A stretch of 64,000 bases of DNA from Gracilaria gracilis. Its lineage: Eukaryota > Rhodophyta > Florideophyceae > Gracilariales > Gracilariaceae. Position numbers and translations under genes: made by a program. A model generated the notes under the pieces. That model was given only the letters and a program-made list of their open reading frames with translations, ran no database searches and had not been told where the DNA came from. The stretch spans positions 62,001-126,000 of the forward strand of contig JARGSG010000057.1 in the NCBI GenBank assembly GCA_030374805.1, given 5' to 3'. This document shows positions 31,916 to 45,237 of the stretch, one piece after another (position 1 is the first letter of the stretch; each line of letters starts with the position of its first letter).

Positions 31916-33277
31916 TTACTCAGCCGTTTCACCTCCGTGCATATCCCATAAGTGTGCAAGGAGAGCCTTTTGAAGCCTTTTTTGTAAGCCGGATAGTTTG
32001 ATATCATCAGCAACGTATCGCTTGCTATGTAGACCTTGTAGATCCTCTCTCTCCAGACTCTCAACTACAAAGTCTGTGCAGTCATCCTCCTCTCTGTAGA
32101 GGTTTGAAGCACCACCGACACCATCACCACTGTACGTTTCTCGGCGAACTTCAACCAACATATTGTGGAGTATGGCTGCGGCTGAGGCCATTTTTTCTAT
32201 CTTGTAAATATTGAACTTTTGTGTCTGGACAAAAAAGCTTCTGAAACGCTTATATAGTACTCCGAGTGTCCTTTCCACCACCTTGCGGACAGCCTCTTGT
32301 CTGGCAGAGAAGAGCTTTTCTTTCTTCGTCATTGGTTGAGAAATTGTTTGAATGAATATCTTCCATTTCGAGTATATTCCATCGGTCAAGTAGTAGTACC
32401 ATTCCATAATCACTCCATTGACGGTGTACGAAGGTTTCAATGCAGGAAAAGTTCCGGCCAGTACTTTGTTGAAGTGTTCACTAACCTCCAGCACAATCAA
32501 ATCATTGATTCCCCCGGTAGACCAAACTGAAAGGCCCAAATTCACATGTCTAGATCACATATGATCTCCATTCTCAATACTGGCTTACCTTCTTTGCCTA
32601 CCATGACCCCTTGAAGCACCTTCGGACAACTCTGCCACTCCCAGCCACCACAATCCAAGCACCCAATACATCCCGGAAAGTCTACTCTCACAAACTGTCT
32701 TTCAATTCTGACCGAATCCTCCTCATTTGGGTCTCGCAAATACACAGGACCAAATCTTTCTCTTACTGCCTTGCAGAACTCCTCCAAACACAATGCAGCT
32801 GTTGACTCGGAAACATCAAATATGTCTTCTGCGAGGTCATTTGGAATGTCATGCGTAAGCTGTCGCAAGGCGCATATCACTTTGACTAAAAAGGTTATGC
32901 CAAGTTGTCCAACACCGTTTGGTCGAAGTCCTTTACGAAAGTAGTCCGATTCAGCTACAACTTCTGCGAGTATTTTGTTGAATAAGATCCTGGGCATTCT
33001 GAATCTTCTTTGAAATGCCTCTTCTGATTGTTGAGGACCAGGTCTCGATAGAAAATGGGCGAACATAATCGACGGGCCAAAAGCATTTCATCAGGTAAAA
33101 GGTTTGTACTTGTGCAAAGTTGCGTTGTACGTTCGGGGCTTTGCCAGGCACAGACCCTCGATTGTGGGCGTTCATTGTCGTCACGACACACTGGGAAACC
33201 ATTTGGGTCCAGAAGGCCACAGCAAATGCAATGCCAACATCTTGGTTGTCTCGGCATATATGAGGATGTGAATCCAT
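31916..33277 (-). pseudogene. PIF/Harbinger transposase, broken by two frame changes
   Basis: Three overlapping minus-strand segments make up a Harbinger (DDE_Tnp_4-type) transposase. The first, from about 33277, carries RGSVPGKAPNVQRNF, a motif typical of the plant-type branch. The second, 33066-32542, has FRRRFRM-like entry helices, a helix-turn-helix-like region and GCLDCGGWEW with the first Asp. The third, 32545-31916, has YYLTDGIYSKWK with the second Asp and VERTLGVLYKRF with the Glu. All three catalytic positions are therefore present. Frame changes lie near 33050 and near 32545, the latter a single base. The accessory gene at 30597 converges on it with about 220 bp between. Confidence 0.82.
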
Positions 33278-33399
33278 TTCCTCCGAGAGTTTGGATGGCT
33301 TGGATGGGGATCTAGGTTGGTGGGTTGAACCGTAGTTCAAAGAGAACGGTTGAATGTCGAGAATGAACTCGGTACCAAACATTTGAACCCACCAATACA

Positions 33400-34718
33400 A
33401 AACATACACGTTGATTGGTTTTTGGATTGAATCACGCTACCGGGGAAGACATTCTTAATGAAATTGATATTTTCGAACAACTGTTGGGAGATGCGGGAAA
33501 ATCGCACTCATTGAAATTCTAAATAAAAACGGAAAGTTGAATGTCACATGTTTTTTGTAGCAGTTGCTGCACAACGCCACTTTAAGCGTTATAAATTGTA
33601 TATGTCAGCTTTGCAGCGTCAATAGCTTTAGTGCATGCAGAATGCACTTCTTCAAAAGACTTTCAAAAGTGCAACATGTTTCTTTTCCCGTTGCACTAAA
33701 AATTGGAACGCCTCTAACTTTACCGAATCTTCCCAAGTTTAATACTTCCTTGCATACTTTAGTACCACAAAGATTTTAATACTGGAGTACCCTGTTTTCC
33801 CATAAATTGGAATCAGTGAATCAAAGGATTACGACGCATACATACGCAAAACAAGCAGCCAAAACCGCCTTTGTAAGCCCCTTTTAGTGCTTATTTTTGA
33901 AATTGAGAACATTTTGAAGCTATAAAAATTACGTACCCCATTTGTATCACTAATTATCTTTCAAAGTATGCAAAAATATCAAACATATAGAGAAATCTGA
34001 AGGAAGAAAAGGAGTTCTGTTTTGCGAGTAGTTCAGATGAACTTCATTTTCCCGTGTAAAGATGTTAAAATTGTGCGTAAAAGTTCGCAACTCTGGACGC
34101 AAAAGGAGCACGGTAAGACAACACTCGTTGAAAATAATATTTTCAAAATATTTACACCACAGGATCAAACAATGCACTAAACTAAGGAACATCACTCTAT
34201 CAATAAAAATCTAAAATTGGTGAATTTTCCGCATTTCCTGTAGCTGTCCAGGAAACTACACAAATAAACGCAAAAAGTGGATCTCCAAAACAGTCTTGCA
34301 GATTTTGTCAAAACTTCGCATTTTCAAAAATACAGGAGCATACACGCAATAGTGCCACCTTGTGCCAAAGTGACACAGTTGGCACTAATTAGAAGTTGGC
34401 AATGTTCAATGAAGAAGAAAGCGAGCAAGTATGAACTTGTCTACGAGTATTCAATTATCAGCGTTTCGCGCTGAGCCCTTCTACTTTCCTTTCGCTTTGC
34501 AGAGAGCAAAGCTAATTTCGCTTTCTGTAGGTGGTAGATTGCGTCACTGACATAGCTTCCAAACCGCAAGGTTCTCCACATGGCGGAAGCAAGCGTATAA
34601 AGCACATACTGGTGGCAATAGAACAATTACATTGTCATCTTCGTAACTATTAGTGCACCCACGGTCTTTGGCACTCTCCAAATCCAAACTATCCCAAATA
34701 AACTAAGCCTCCAACATC
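33400..34718. other. AT-rich left arm of an older element interrupted by Copia
   Basis: No gene is supported. CGCCACTTTAAGC at 33575-33587 occurs inverted at 39543-39555, and ACGCAATAGTGCCA at 34344-34357 occurs inverted at 39500-39513, in the same order from the outside in. The Copia fossil lies between these pairs, so this arm and 39357-39600 may be the two ends of a host DNA element. Confidence 0.45.
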
Positions 34719-34920
34719 AAATCTATTACAAAAAGAGAGTGGATGCATAAAAGAGGTGTCTCGGAGGTGAAAGTCGCAATTACTTCGACCATGAGACGTT
34801 TATATAGAGCTAATGTAGAGTAAAAGTAAATGGTCGTAAAAAACAATATTGAAACTAAGACCATACAAGTCATCAATGACAAACAACAACAAGCAAATGT
34901 AAGAGGTCGTAATGCCGACA
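34719..34920 (-). repeat. 3' LTR of the Copia fossil
   Basis: On the minus strand it begins TGTCGGCATTACGACC right after the polypurine tract and contains the TATA box CTATATAAACGTC. It matches 39155-39356 in the same orientation. Confidence 0.85.
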
Positions 34921-37900
34921 TCCCCCTCGACCTTAGAAGAAAGCATTACAAAGGGCATTACGATGAGTGAAAAAGAGAGCCCCAGTTAGTGTCTTTTTCA
35001 TGATATCGGTATGATTTTCCTTCGAGGGAACATATAGAATATCAACAAGTCCACTCTTGACGACGTCCAGCACGTGATGAAAACGGATGTCAATTTGCTT
35101 TACTCTGCGCATTCCAGGATATTCCTTGAACCATTGAATAGTTTCAACGTTGTCTCGACGAACAGTAACTGGTTCCAGAAGTGGAAGTCCTATTTCAGTG
35201 AAGACATTCTCTATCCACTTCATTTGACGGATGCATTCTGATAAGGCATAAAACTCAGCTTCCGAGGCAGAAAGCGCGGTTGAGTTCTGAAGCGTGGAGC
35301 TCCGGATGATAGGGAACCTTCCAATACTGATGTATTGTTCCCCACTAGATCGGCATTTCTCGAGATCTCTTCCCCAGTCCGCATCAGACCAAGCTTCGAC
35401 ATCCATTTTTAGAGCTTTTGGTATTTTCAAGGCAAAGTTTCGAGTGCCTTTCAAATAACGTACCACGCTTTTCAAGCAGTTCCATCGTTCGGGTTTAGGC
35501 GAGAACGCAAATTTTCCAAGAAGAGAGACAAACATAGCAAGATCAGAACGTGTGCGGGTGCTTAAAAACAGTAAAGATCCAAGTGCCTCCCTGTAAGTGA
35601 TAGTTTCGATGTGAATAGACTCTTCCTCTGTAATCGGTGTTCTCGAATCATAGAGGCAGTGTCCATCTGGCAAAGGATGTGATAGAGGTTTGTCAGATTC
35701 CATATTACACATTGAAATAATGTTGTTAATGAGAGGCTGTTGGTGAAGATAGACAGCAGAATCCGTTTCCTTGATACGGATACCTAGGTAGAGGTCGGTA
35801 CGTCCCAGATCGCTAACATTGTAGTTAACTGAAAGTCGCTGCTTAGTCCACGAGGTGAGTTCAGATGGTCCAAAAATAATATATAATAAAAATAAAAATG
35901 TCATCAACATAAGCTAATGCAATGACGATGTCGTTTTCACGAGTATATGTAAACCTACATGGCTGAGACACTGCTTGCACAGATCGGATTGATATTAAAT
36001 ACGAAGATAGATTCTGAAACCAGAGTCTGGGGGCTTCGCGTTTTCCGTATAGGGACTTCACCAAATTGACGACACAACCATCAGCTTCCAGGACACCTGG
36101 TATCTTCGGAAATCTAATCCAGATTGGCCTGTCTTCGGGAATTGTGGCGTGTAAGAACGCGCCTTTGATGTCAACATGTTGGCGATCCCAATCATTAGCA
36201 ATTGACACAGCCAGGATGAGTCGGAAAAGTTCGAAACTAAGAACTGGGGCATACAAATCTGATTTGTTGCAGTCGACCTGAAAGTTTCCTCTTGCGACAA
36301 GACGGGCTTTGAAACTTGAGGGTGCACTGTCGTGATCTCGCTTCAGTCGGAGTATTACACCAGAAGGAATCGGTTGTTCATGGTTAGCGTCAGCATCAAC
36401 GAAAGTTCCAAGATTTTGGATTTTATCAAACTCTTTCTTGATACCTTCCATCCAGAACGGCGCTTTTGGAGATTTGAGAGCCTGTCGGAGAGTTGGTTCG
36501 TCTACTGTGTTGATTTATGATGTCATTGCTTGGGCAACGGAACAGGAGGCTGTAGCTGCATTCTCGTCAAAGTCGGAGAGATATCCACCGATGTCAGTGT
36601 CATACGTAGAATCCTTCAACGGATAGTACGTTAATGATGTGAGTACAGAACTGCTATCATCGACTTCTTCAGAGATGTCTGCGTTTGGAATGCTAAATTC
36701 CGGGCAATTTTCAGCAATTTCAGGGCAATTATCAGCGTCTTACTTAATATTGGGAGTTAAATTGTTGAAAAGTGACAGTCTTGGAAATTCTGTCTCAAAG
36801 AAGCGAACATGCTTCGTTTGAACGATTCCTTCAGAGATAAGAATGTGATACATTCCACCTTGAATACGTTCAAAATTTATGCCTTCCCTGAACCTAGGAT
36901 CCATTTACGGATCTGAATTTCGCTGTACAGGGCCAGTACACGGCAGCCAAAAGCTTTGAGGTGCTTTGCATAGGAAGGATACTCGTCCAACAGTGTCACA
37001 TACGGTATTTGGATCGTTGTATGATGATTGGCCATGTTGCGAGCATAAATTCTTGTTTCAAAGCATAGTTCCAAAACTTATTTAGAAGTTTGGCATGATT
37101 GAGGGCGGCTCTTATAGAACCCTGTAGAACAACAACGTAACGTTCGCCTATTCCATTTGAAGACGGTGTCTTCGCACTGGTGTGGGAAGTGTCCATGCCA
37201 AGTTTTTCAAAATGCTTTTGAGCACGGTAAAATTCCTTTCGACCATCGGAGTGCAGGGAAAGAACATTTTTCCCAGATTGACGTTCGAACCAGTTCTTGA
37301 AGTTGATAATGTATTCGGATGCTTCTCCTTTGCTGTGAAAAGGCTTTCCATAAAGAAAAAGACTGTGCTCGTTGACGATGATTAGATAATATCGATGGCC
37401 AGCGTCATATAGGGTCCCAGCTTCCGTTACATCAGTATTTAAATGACCAGGCTGGCTTTTTGAGGTTAAACTTCCAGTAAAAGACTTACGGAAGTTTCCC
37501 ATTGTGCACGGTATGCAACTGGTTTTGAATTGCCGGTAGATTGGAAGGAGATTGTTTTGAATCATTTTAGTGATATCCATCTTCGATATGACATGAGCAA
37601 GTCTTGAGTGCCAAACAGTGACCTCCAAACTGGTGAGTGACAAGTCCGAAACTTCAGAGTTCCTGGAGCTAACATCGATTTCTGTAATACTCTCTGATTC
37701 AGAATCAGAATTACGTTCCTTGCCAGAGGAATTGTCATTAGCATCTGACTCAGTTGTGGCCCCAGATTGACTGGAATCAGATGAATTGGTTGCAATATCT
37801 TGAATCCTGGCCATTATTGCACGACTGGTGCCTGCATTTTCCAGAGGTAGATCGGACTTTTCTAAGTTTTGGGAGATGTAATATAAACCATCTAGGAGTT

Positions 37901-39154
37901 TGGGAGCGGAGCTCATGACTTGGAAATCATTTTCGATGTCAACAAGAAGTGCGACGTCTGGTAGAAAGAGAACTGCGATATCTTTAGACGTCAATGCCGG
38001 AATGGAGAGCAAACTAATAGCGAGCTCAGAAGATGCGAGTGTGTTTCTCACGGAGACAGAGGTTGTTATCCCATTATGGTTCCAATTCACACTTCGAGTG
38101 CCTTGTTCAGTGGCAATAATGGTAAAGCCATCCCCAAGAGAGATTGGAATATGACAAGATTCAGAATCGGTTCGGTTCGAAGAGTCAAGAGTGAGATGCG
38201 TGGTGGTTCCTGAATCCAACATCAATAGTTCAGAAGTTTGGGTTTTTGTCATCATAGCCCTTGCAACGGCTGCTCTGTTGCGAGTTTGCCTGTTGTGTGA
38301 CGCATTGTTATCTTTCTGTTTATCATTCTTTTGTGCTGTGTTTTTGTTCTCATTATCTTTTGGAGAAGTACTACTTTCTTTGAGATTCAACCTGTTGTTG
38401 GGATTACGAGGGTTCAGAAAAACAGTTTTTTGTATTGTGCCCCATTCGTTTACAAATCCCACAACGTGGTTTGGCCGGAGATGATCGCTCGCTGCGATGA
38501 TTTGTTAAAGATCGTGTCTCATCCAACAGTGTGGAAGACACTGTGTCCCATGTTACATTTTCAGATGGGAGTGGTTTGATGGCGGCACAAATAGGAGTTA
38601 AAGCTGATGCAGAAATAAATGAGACTAGTAGGGCAACCGAAAGTTCTTCTGGAATTTTTGTGTCCATAATCGCAAGCTTTTCTACAATTCCGGCCATCTT
38701 ATCGATTTGTTTGCCCATATTTGGATCGATATTGCTGTACCGAAAAGTAACGAGTTCACACATTTTTGCAATACGAGATGCTGTTGATTCTGATGCATAT
38801 CTGTTATCGACGCGTTTCAGCATCTTAAGGGGCTGTCTAATCTCGGATTGAACAACGCGTAGTGCTTCATTGGATAGAGCGGCCACAATAATACCACTAG
38901 CCTTCTTCTGGTTGTAGTCGAACTCCTTGCGCTTATCGTCGACGCTCGAGAAGGGTTTACGGCTCTGGTGGAGAACATTCCCAATGCCTTTGGCGTCACA
39001 TGCAGCTTCGATTCTGATGCGCCAAAGTTTGTAATCGTCCTTTTCGTCGAAAGGCTTGATACGAATTTATCGTTGTCCCTCATTTAAGAAGATGGAGAGG
39101 AATGGAAGAAAAAAATTGCCGTAGACACAGTAATGTATAACGAACTGGGCCCAT

Positions 39155-39356
39155 AACCTATTAGAAAAAGAGAGTGGATGCGACAAAAGAGTTGTCTCGG
39201 TGGTGGAAGTCGCAATGACTTCTACCATGGGACGTTTATATAGAGCTAATGTAGAGTAAAAGTAAATGGTCGTAAACAACAATATTGGAACTACCACCAT
39301 ACAAATCATCAATGACAAACAACAAGAATCAAATGTAAGAGGTCGTAATGCCGAAA
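39155..39356 (-). repeat. 5' LTR of the Copia fossil
   Basis: This copy matches the 3' LTR, including the TATA region 'gacgtttatatagagc'. Just inside it, the minus strand reads TTATGGGCCCAG, a possible primer-binding site. A similar word (TTTTATGGGTCCAG) follows the unrelated R2 LTR at 59491. Confidence 0.82.
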
Positions 39357-39918
39357 ATATCCTAAACAACTGCCTCCTTCAATTCTGTATCATCTGCAAT
39401 ACTTACGGTCACGCACTGGCCACCAACGTCCACTTCATCCTCTCCGGATGTGCCACGTTCTGAAGAGTAACACTAACTAAAGGATAGCAATATTCAAAAT
39501 GGCACTATTGCGTGAACCCCCTCCCATTGTATTCCGGTAAAAGCTTAAAGTGGCGCTTTGCAGACAGTATATCTACTTTGATCACCATAATTAGTGTATG
39601 TTTGAATATTTTGATCACACAATTACTTTAAACCACACAACTTACAGCACACAGCCATTTTCTCTTGCATGTAGCTAGAGGTACCCGGGCCAAGGCAACA
39701 AATGTTTTTATTTTTCGCCTATACAACGCTTGTAGCGTAAGATCTTTAATGTCTGGACAGGGAAAGAGTGTAAATGCCTATAAGGTATAATACACAATTC
39801 GTAAGAGAATAACTCTTCGCATCCAGCGGTCTCCACTAGATACAAGCTGTTCCCATGCCCAAAACATAGCAGAGTACTCACGATGGAGCTCTTCACCACA
39901 CTCCAAGATATTCGTCAT
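39357..39918. other. Right arm of the interrupted older element and spacer
   Basis: No gene is supported. The stretch contains the inverse partners (39500-39513 and 39543-39555) of the two words in the left arm at 33.5-34.4 kb. Confidence 0.4.
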
Positions 39919-42900
39919 TCATAATGCTGGTCTTGAAGGCTTGTCCGCAGCATTCAGAGCCGCAGCTATATGTGAGAAAGAGACGCGAATATTAGATACA
40001 ATTCTTAAAGCGGCGAAACGGCGACACCTCAACAACATCGGGACAGAAGAAGACCTTCCTTTTGTCAGCGCACCTAGCGTTACAAGCGAGTCCGTAAAGA
40101 AGCAGCATCGACAGTTTCTCGATCCTTGATTGATGAGGCAGTGTAGCGCAAGAGCCGCTGTGGCTGCTTCCAAGCCGTTAATATGCTCTTTTTTTCCCAG
40201 ATGTGTACTAAACACGTTTTCCGTCTTAGGCACACGTGAATGTCTGTTAACATATGAGCAAAATGTGCAGCACTTGGGAGTGACGGCTTTGAACGTTGAG
40301 AAAGAATCCAAATCTCCTCTGCCAGGTGGGTGAAACTTCCGAAACCAAAACGGCTCCAGCTACCGGAGACCCATCGAATGTGATAAACCTAGTGGAAACG
40401 GGGAGCGAAGGGTAGATAGATGCCATGGGGAGCAGCGTAAACAGCATCGAAACTTCTTTCCTACACTGCACGGGGATCGTAAAGGCTTCGCGGGTCGCAC
40501 CAATTAAAGGGTTGAGGAATGCATTCAAGCACGACAGAAGAGGTCTGTTGAGAAGCTAAGGCCATATCAGCTTGCCGATGACTTACAACAATTCAAAAGT
40601 TCGTACTTCTCCTGCCGAAAAGAGACATTGGAGCACCGCATTACACTTTTCGGCTTTCTGGGGTTGAGGGAAAATGAACTTGGTTCAAAGTCCTAGAAGC
40701 ATTATATGAACACCAAGCGCGTCAGCACAACTTGGTGGGGCGACGAGGACTTTGCCTTCTTAATAGGCAGCTTTCCAGCGGTAAAAATCTGGCGAAGTAC
40801 TTTGTAAAGAGAAAAAGAGAGTTTTCAGGCCACCCAGATACGATGATAGAAATGTCGTCGATGATATGCAGCAAAAAGGGTGTTTCTTTCGTGAGAAGAA
40901 AGCGGTAGTTTTCGCGGCAAAAGGGTAGTAGTCGGAAGAGAGGCTTTGGAGCTGGCCTAGATTGGCAAAAGATTTGGAAAGAATCTTGAAGTAACTTCCC
41001 GGTGAAGGTGTGACGGACGTAGACGGACCTTTTAAAGCCGATAGGCATAGATGTTTGACAAGGACGCAGTTCAGCATTGTCTTCCAATGGCTTTCCAATG
41101 TTTGTTGGGACATTCTGAAGGAAACATTGTGCCAGGTCGTTGCATTTGACTTTCCGGAGCGGAAACAGTCTAGAGCGGTTCGCCCGCAACGTGATGTTAT
41201 GAAACATATTTGCGATGTCAAAATAGATCCCAGACATAGGATGGTTCGCCACAACAACTCCAAAAAGGCTCGTATCTGGCAGAGAAACGTATGGTGGATC
41301 GGGTAGAAGTTCATTTTGAATCCTAGGCCAGGAGATGAGGCGATCATCTTCGGAAGATTTAGTGACCGAAAACAGTGTTAGTTGAATCGCATCTGCCAGT
41401 TGGGAGTATTGCTCTCCTTCTTCGGAAGTACGGGGCCAAGTTAGCATTCCAGAGTTGTTCATTCTTTCCAGCAGGTGAAGATACTGTTTTCGGGAACAGT
41501 GGGTGATAGGTTTCGGCAAAGCTTTCCGAAGCTTCGAGTCTTTCGTGGTGCCGAACAGGGCCATCTGAAGCTTGGAATAAAAACTGTTGACATCAGACCC
41601 AGGTAAAAGGAGTCGTACACCGTCTGGCATTCTAGAGATCCAGTGGGCTGACTCTGATGTGCATGGGGTTTCTCGTGGACGGAAGAGAGCTATTGGCGAT
41701 GGCACGATTCTTTTGAATACACCGCGAGAGAAAGCGTCCAATGGGTCTCTGAATAGAGCGTGTATGTTCTGCACAACGTGAGGCATTGGGTCCTTGCGAA
41801 AAACATAGTCACGAATAGGGTCACAGAAATTGGGATTCACTGAGTTTGCTTCGTAAAAGAGAACACATTCTTCGACATGAGATATCGCGCCTTGCTTTTC
41901 TTTGCTGAGTACATTCGGTTGCCTCCTTTGATGCGAAGCAGGGCGAAGATAGAGATATGAGAGAGCGCCGGGAGCGGCGATGGTACGAGGTGAAAGTTCT
42001 GGTCCAAGAGAAGGAGGCATAGGGAAGAGAGTTACAAAGTAGGTGCTTCGCTTCAGGTGCGTCTGTCTTTCTGCCCCTGATCGTTTGAATTTGGTTGACG
42101 AGGTGTCCTCCTTCCTGAATGACGTTGTCTTGCTTTCGATTCTTGAATTACCTTGATCGCTGAAAGTCACTTTTTCTGCATTGAAATGTGCTTGGTGACC
42201 GCTTGGTCGAGGTTCTGAGCCCTTATTGTGCCCTGCGGGACTGTCTCGAGAGTATGTACTACCTCTTCCAGGGCGTCTCTCTTGTCGTTCGGCAACCCTG
42301 TGGAGACGTCCTCTTCCACCCGGAGTATGGCGTAGAGTCGGCGAAGTTCCACTTCGAGGGACGGCCTCTGCTCCAGGGCGTGCTTTAGAGAGTCGTGAAT
42401 TAGCATTTCCAAATAAATCATCCTTCCTAGAGTTACGACTTCCATCTCAGAGGGTAAGGGCTGGCCTGAGGCTAGCCAATTCCAGTGCTGAAAATGACGG
42501 TTTAGAAATATCGGGATATCTGTCCCCTGAGATATAAGGAGGGACAGAATTGCAGGCCCGATGAGCTGCTCCACCTTCAGGCTGGTAGACCTGTAACCCT
42601 TTCCCGGGTAGTGCGAAAGGGCACTCTGGTGAGAATTGGTGACACCAAATGAGAAGGTGTTAGGGTCAATGACGGACTCGGTTTTCTTTCGCGGGGGAGA
42701 TCCGTCTTCGCCTTTGGAGTCCGGAGGGTTGAAGGGTGGAGCAGCTGTTGGGATTGCAGGCACTGACAAAAGCGCTTCGATAGTTTGAGACGGGTGGGAC
42801 GGAGCCAGATACCGTGGACGTGGCGCAGGCGCAACTGCTGTCAGAGTGGACGTCCCAGTGAGTTGCCGTAAAGAAGAGAAACCCAGGATATGAAAATAGA

Positions 42901-44742
42901 GGCAGCCTCAAAGGGGTTACCTTGCGGTACTGTACGGGGGGAGATTGTTAGGTCTTCCTTCAAGGCGGAGTTCATTAGCTTCATTAGCTGCTCAGAGTTA
43001 TCGCGTGCAATGCCCATGACTTCCGGAGGGGTCATTTTCATCAGAGTGTTGAGGTTTTGGCGATCTGTGGGACCTTGCTGCGCAGGAGCTTCAAGTTCGA
43101 GATCACGAAGGCGGAAGATGTCGGCAAGAAATTGTTCCTTAGAGGGAAATGGTCCGAAGCTTGTCCGCGGAGTTTGCGGAGCAATCTGCGACATTGCGAG
43201 AAACTGGCCTACCGATAGACCGGTGAAAAACTACGCGTGCGTTTTAGAGCAGAGGTTGCCAAACTTTGGAAGAACTGAAGAACTATTCGGTGGTGGATCT
43301 TCTAAGATTGAGACGGCTCCAGGGAGCGTAATCTGAGGATGAGACGAAAGCGCTGGCTGCGATGTAGGTGAGTAATTTGTTACTGCTAGCAAGAGAGGTG
43401 CATTCTGAGTAGGCGAACCGGGAGCGGACTGTGGGGCCTGTCTTGTACTATCTATTATAATATGTAGACGATATTGATTCGGATTGGAATTGATGTGGAT
43501 TAAATTGTGTGCTGTGATGCGGAAGTTGGTGGTTGTTCTGACTGAAATGTAGATGGCAACGGGTAAAGCAGCATAGTATTGACCGTTGAAAGGACCTTTC
43601 TCAGAGCAAAAAGCCAGTGTGAGCGCCGTGGATGAATCTTCAGGAACGTTGAAGGAATCGAAGTAGTTCGTTTCCACTGGATCGTATTTTCAGTTGTTCA
43701 CGCGTCGGTATTTTCATATTGAGAGGCCTAGACTTGCCGTCGTCTAGATAATATCGGAGGGATGAGAGAGAGTTCCAACGCCCATTGATGGCAATTTGCT
43801 GGTCAGAGGCGCCTCTAATATAATCTTCGGTACCGTTTCCGATCCAGATTGAGTGTGGGGTTAGCTTTGCGTTGGTTACATTGAATGCCACCGCAACTTT
43901 CTCGATACAGTTTGGATATGAAGGTATCATAAGTTGCGTGAAAAACTGGTTTGGTGGGAATTAGTCTTTCGATATAACAAAAGGAGATTTACTATCACTT
44001 AATCCGTTACAGGAACGAACTCTAGACGTCCAATCTTTCTAGATGTTTTGGCATCAACCATATTAATTTCTGCAGTCTCGGGACCATATGAAGAAAAACG
44101 AACGTCCCCTGGGAGTTCCACCTGCTCCCATTTCAGGGATTGCGCTTCCGAGACACGAAGGTAGGCTCCAAAAGATAAGAGAAGCACGGTCGCTGCTGTC
44201 GTGTTTCTGTTGTTCATCAAAGACCATGCGAGGGCAAGGCAAATTTGAAATGAGATAGGCGCTGAAGATTGAGAGGGTTTGATGTGTTTCCAACTAGCAA
44301 TGCATCTACGCGAAAGTCCTAGCTCCTTTCGCCGAGATGGGAATATTATCAGCAACATGCAAAGCAAGTCAAACATCTCTTGTCCATTACCTGGACGTGA
44401 GTTCTTAACAAACTGATCCTGTACATAAATGGCCAAACGCTGGTCAATTTTTAGACGCTCTGTGCTGTTGAATATTGAAGATTGCATGAATCTTGCGAGA
44501 GCAGTTCCATATTTATGCTGCGTGCTAGTAGTGATCGATGCTGCTATTAAGTGATTCTCTTCGAAGAAAACTTCGGCTGTAGCAAGAAAGAAACATTCAG
44601 GTACTGGAGTCACAAATGGTGCGCTTCCGAGCGATCGTAAAGCTGAATATGAGGATATGCATGGGCCAGAAAAACTCGCCGCGCACGGCAGAAGACTTGC
44701 AATGCACGTTGTAGAAGGATCGTTCTGAAAAGAATCCAGCAT
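39919..44742 (-). mobile_element. Tyrosine-recombinase retroelement fossil (DIRS/VIPER-like)
   Basis: All parts read on the minus strand. A tyrosine recombinase occupies about 44742-43640. It shows the box I block GAYLRVSEAQSLKWEQ with the catalytic Arg. Further on, a box II-like stretch starting LTPHS precedes GRWNSLSSLRYYLDDGK with the Tyr. Gag-like or unrecognised frames follow at 43677-42167. Reverse transcriptase is at 42170-40722, with motif A GIYFDIANMFHNI, motif B MPIGFKRS and motif C IIDDISII. RNase H is at 40528-39919 (RFITFDGSPVAG, then FFTDSLVTLGAL, then ADKPSRP). No integrase of LTR type is seen. The RT frame is long and well kept; the element as a whole is broken in several places. 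Confidence 0.75.
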
Positions 44743-45237
44743 CGACTGTGTGGATCGCGATAGAGCTGGTACGTGGGTGTTCCCGGAACGCTAGTTTAGT
44801 ATGCTAGATCACTAGTTGTGAAAATAAAAGTTCGAAAAGACTAGCATTTTTGCAGTTTGCGCTAGTTGGCAAGGGAGAAACCATTATTTTGCAAATAACG
44901 TTTCCGTTTAGTGCAGTTCAAACATCATTTACTGGAGTTGAAGGCTAGTTTGCAGTTCCCCTGCCACCGCTCGTAACTTTACATTCCCCACACTCGTCAA
45001 AAACACTCTAAAAAATTACGACCCCACCACTATCGCTCCCTCATTCCAACCGTGCATTCCGATCTTGAGTCTGAGTTTCTCTTAATTTCAAGGTGAAGAA
45101 CTCCAACGGAACACTCTCTCCATTCTCGTACATCCTCCTAGCCGCAAACCGGCTCCCAACCCCTCCCAGCCTCTTCTCCTACTGCTCCTCCAGTATGCGC
45201 TCCGAAGTTCGCACAGCCGCCGCACTACCAAACCCAA

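Larger units (their letters stand above)
34719..39356 (-). mobile_element. Ty1/Copia retroelement fossil with both LTRs
   Basis: The order on the minus strand from high to low coordinates is that of Copia. Gag lies at about 39080-38400, with zinc knuckle CGICKRMGHNTKNC. Protease (LMLDSGTTTHLT) and integrase lie at 38400-36996 (HSRLAH; CIPCTMGN; TPSSNGIGER). Reverse transcriptase lies at 36451-35861 (RLVARGNFQ; HVDIKGAFLHA; YVDD). The RT end and RNase H lie at 35910-34933 (SASEAEFYALSE; YVPSKENHTD). The total of 4.6 kb is normal for the family. The LTRs of about 200 bp differ by roughly 8 percent by eye, so the insertion is not recent. It looks almost whole, with few breaks. A purine-rich tract (GGTCGAGGGGGA) directly precedes the 3' LTR. 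Confidence 0.92.

Noticed and set aside
30395-33433. gattcaatccaa and its inverse as definite ends of the first Harbinger element
   Set aside because: The 12-base match is exact, but similar words recur several times nearby and no target duplication adjoins it, so the ends remain open.
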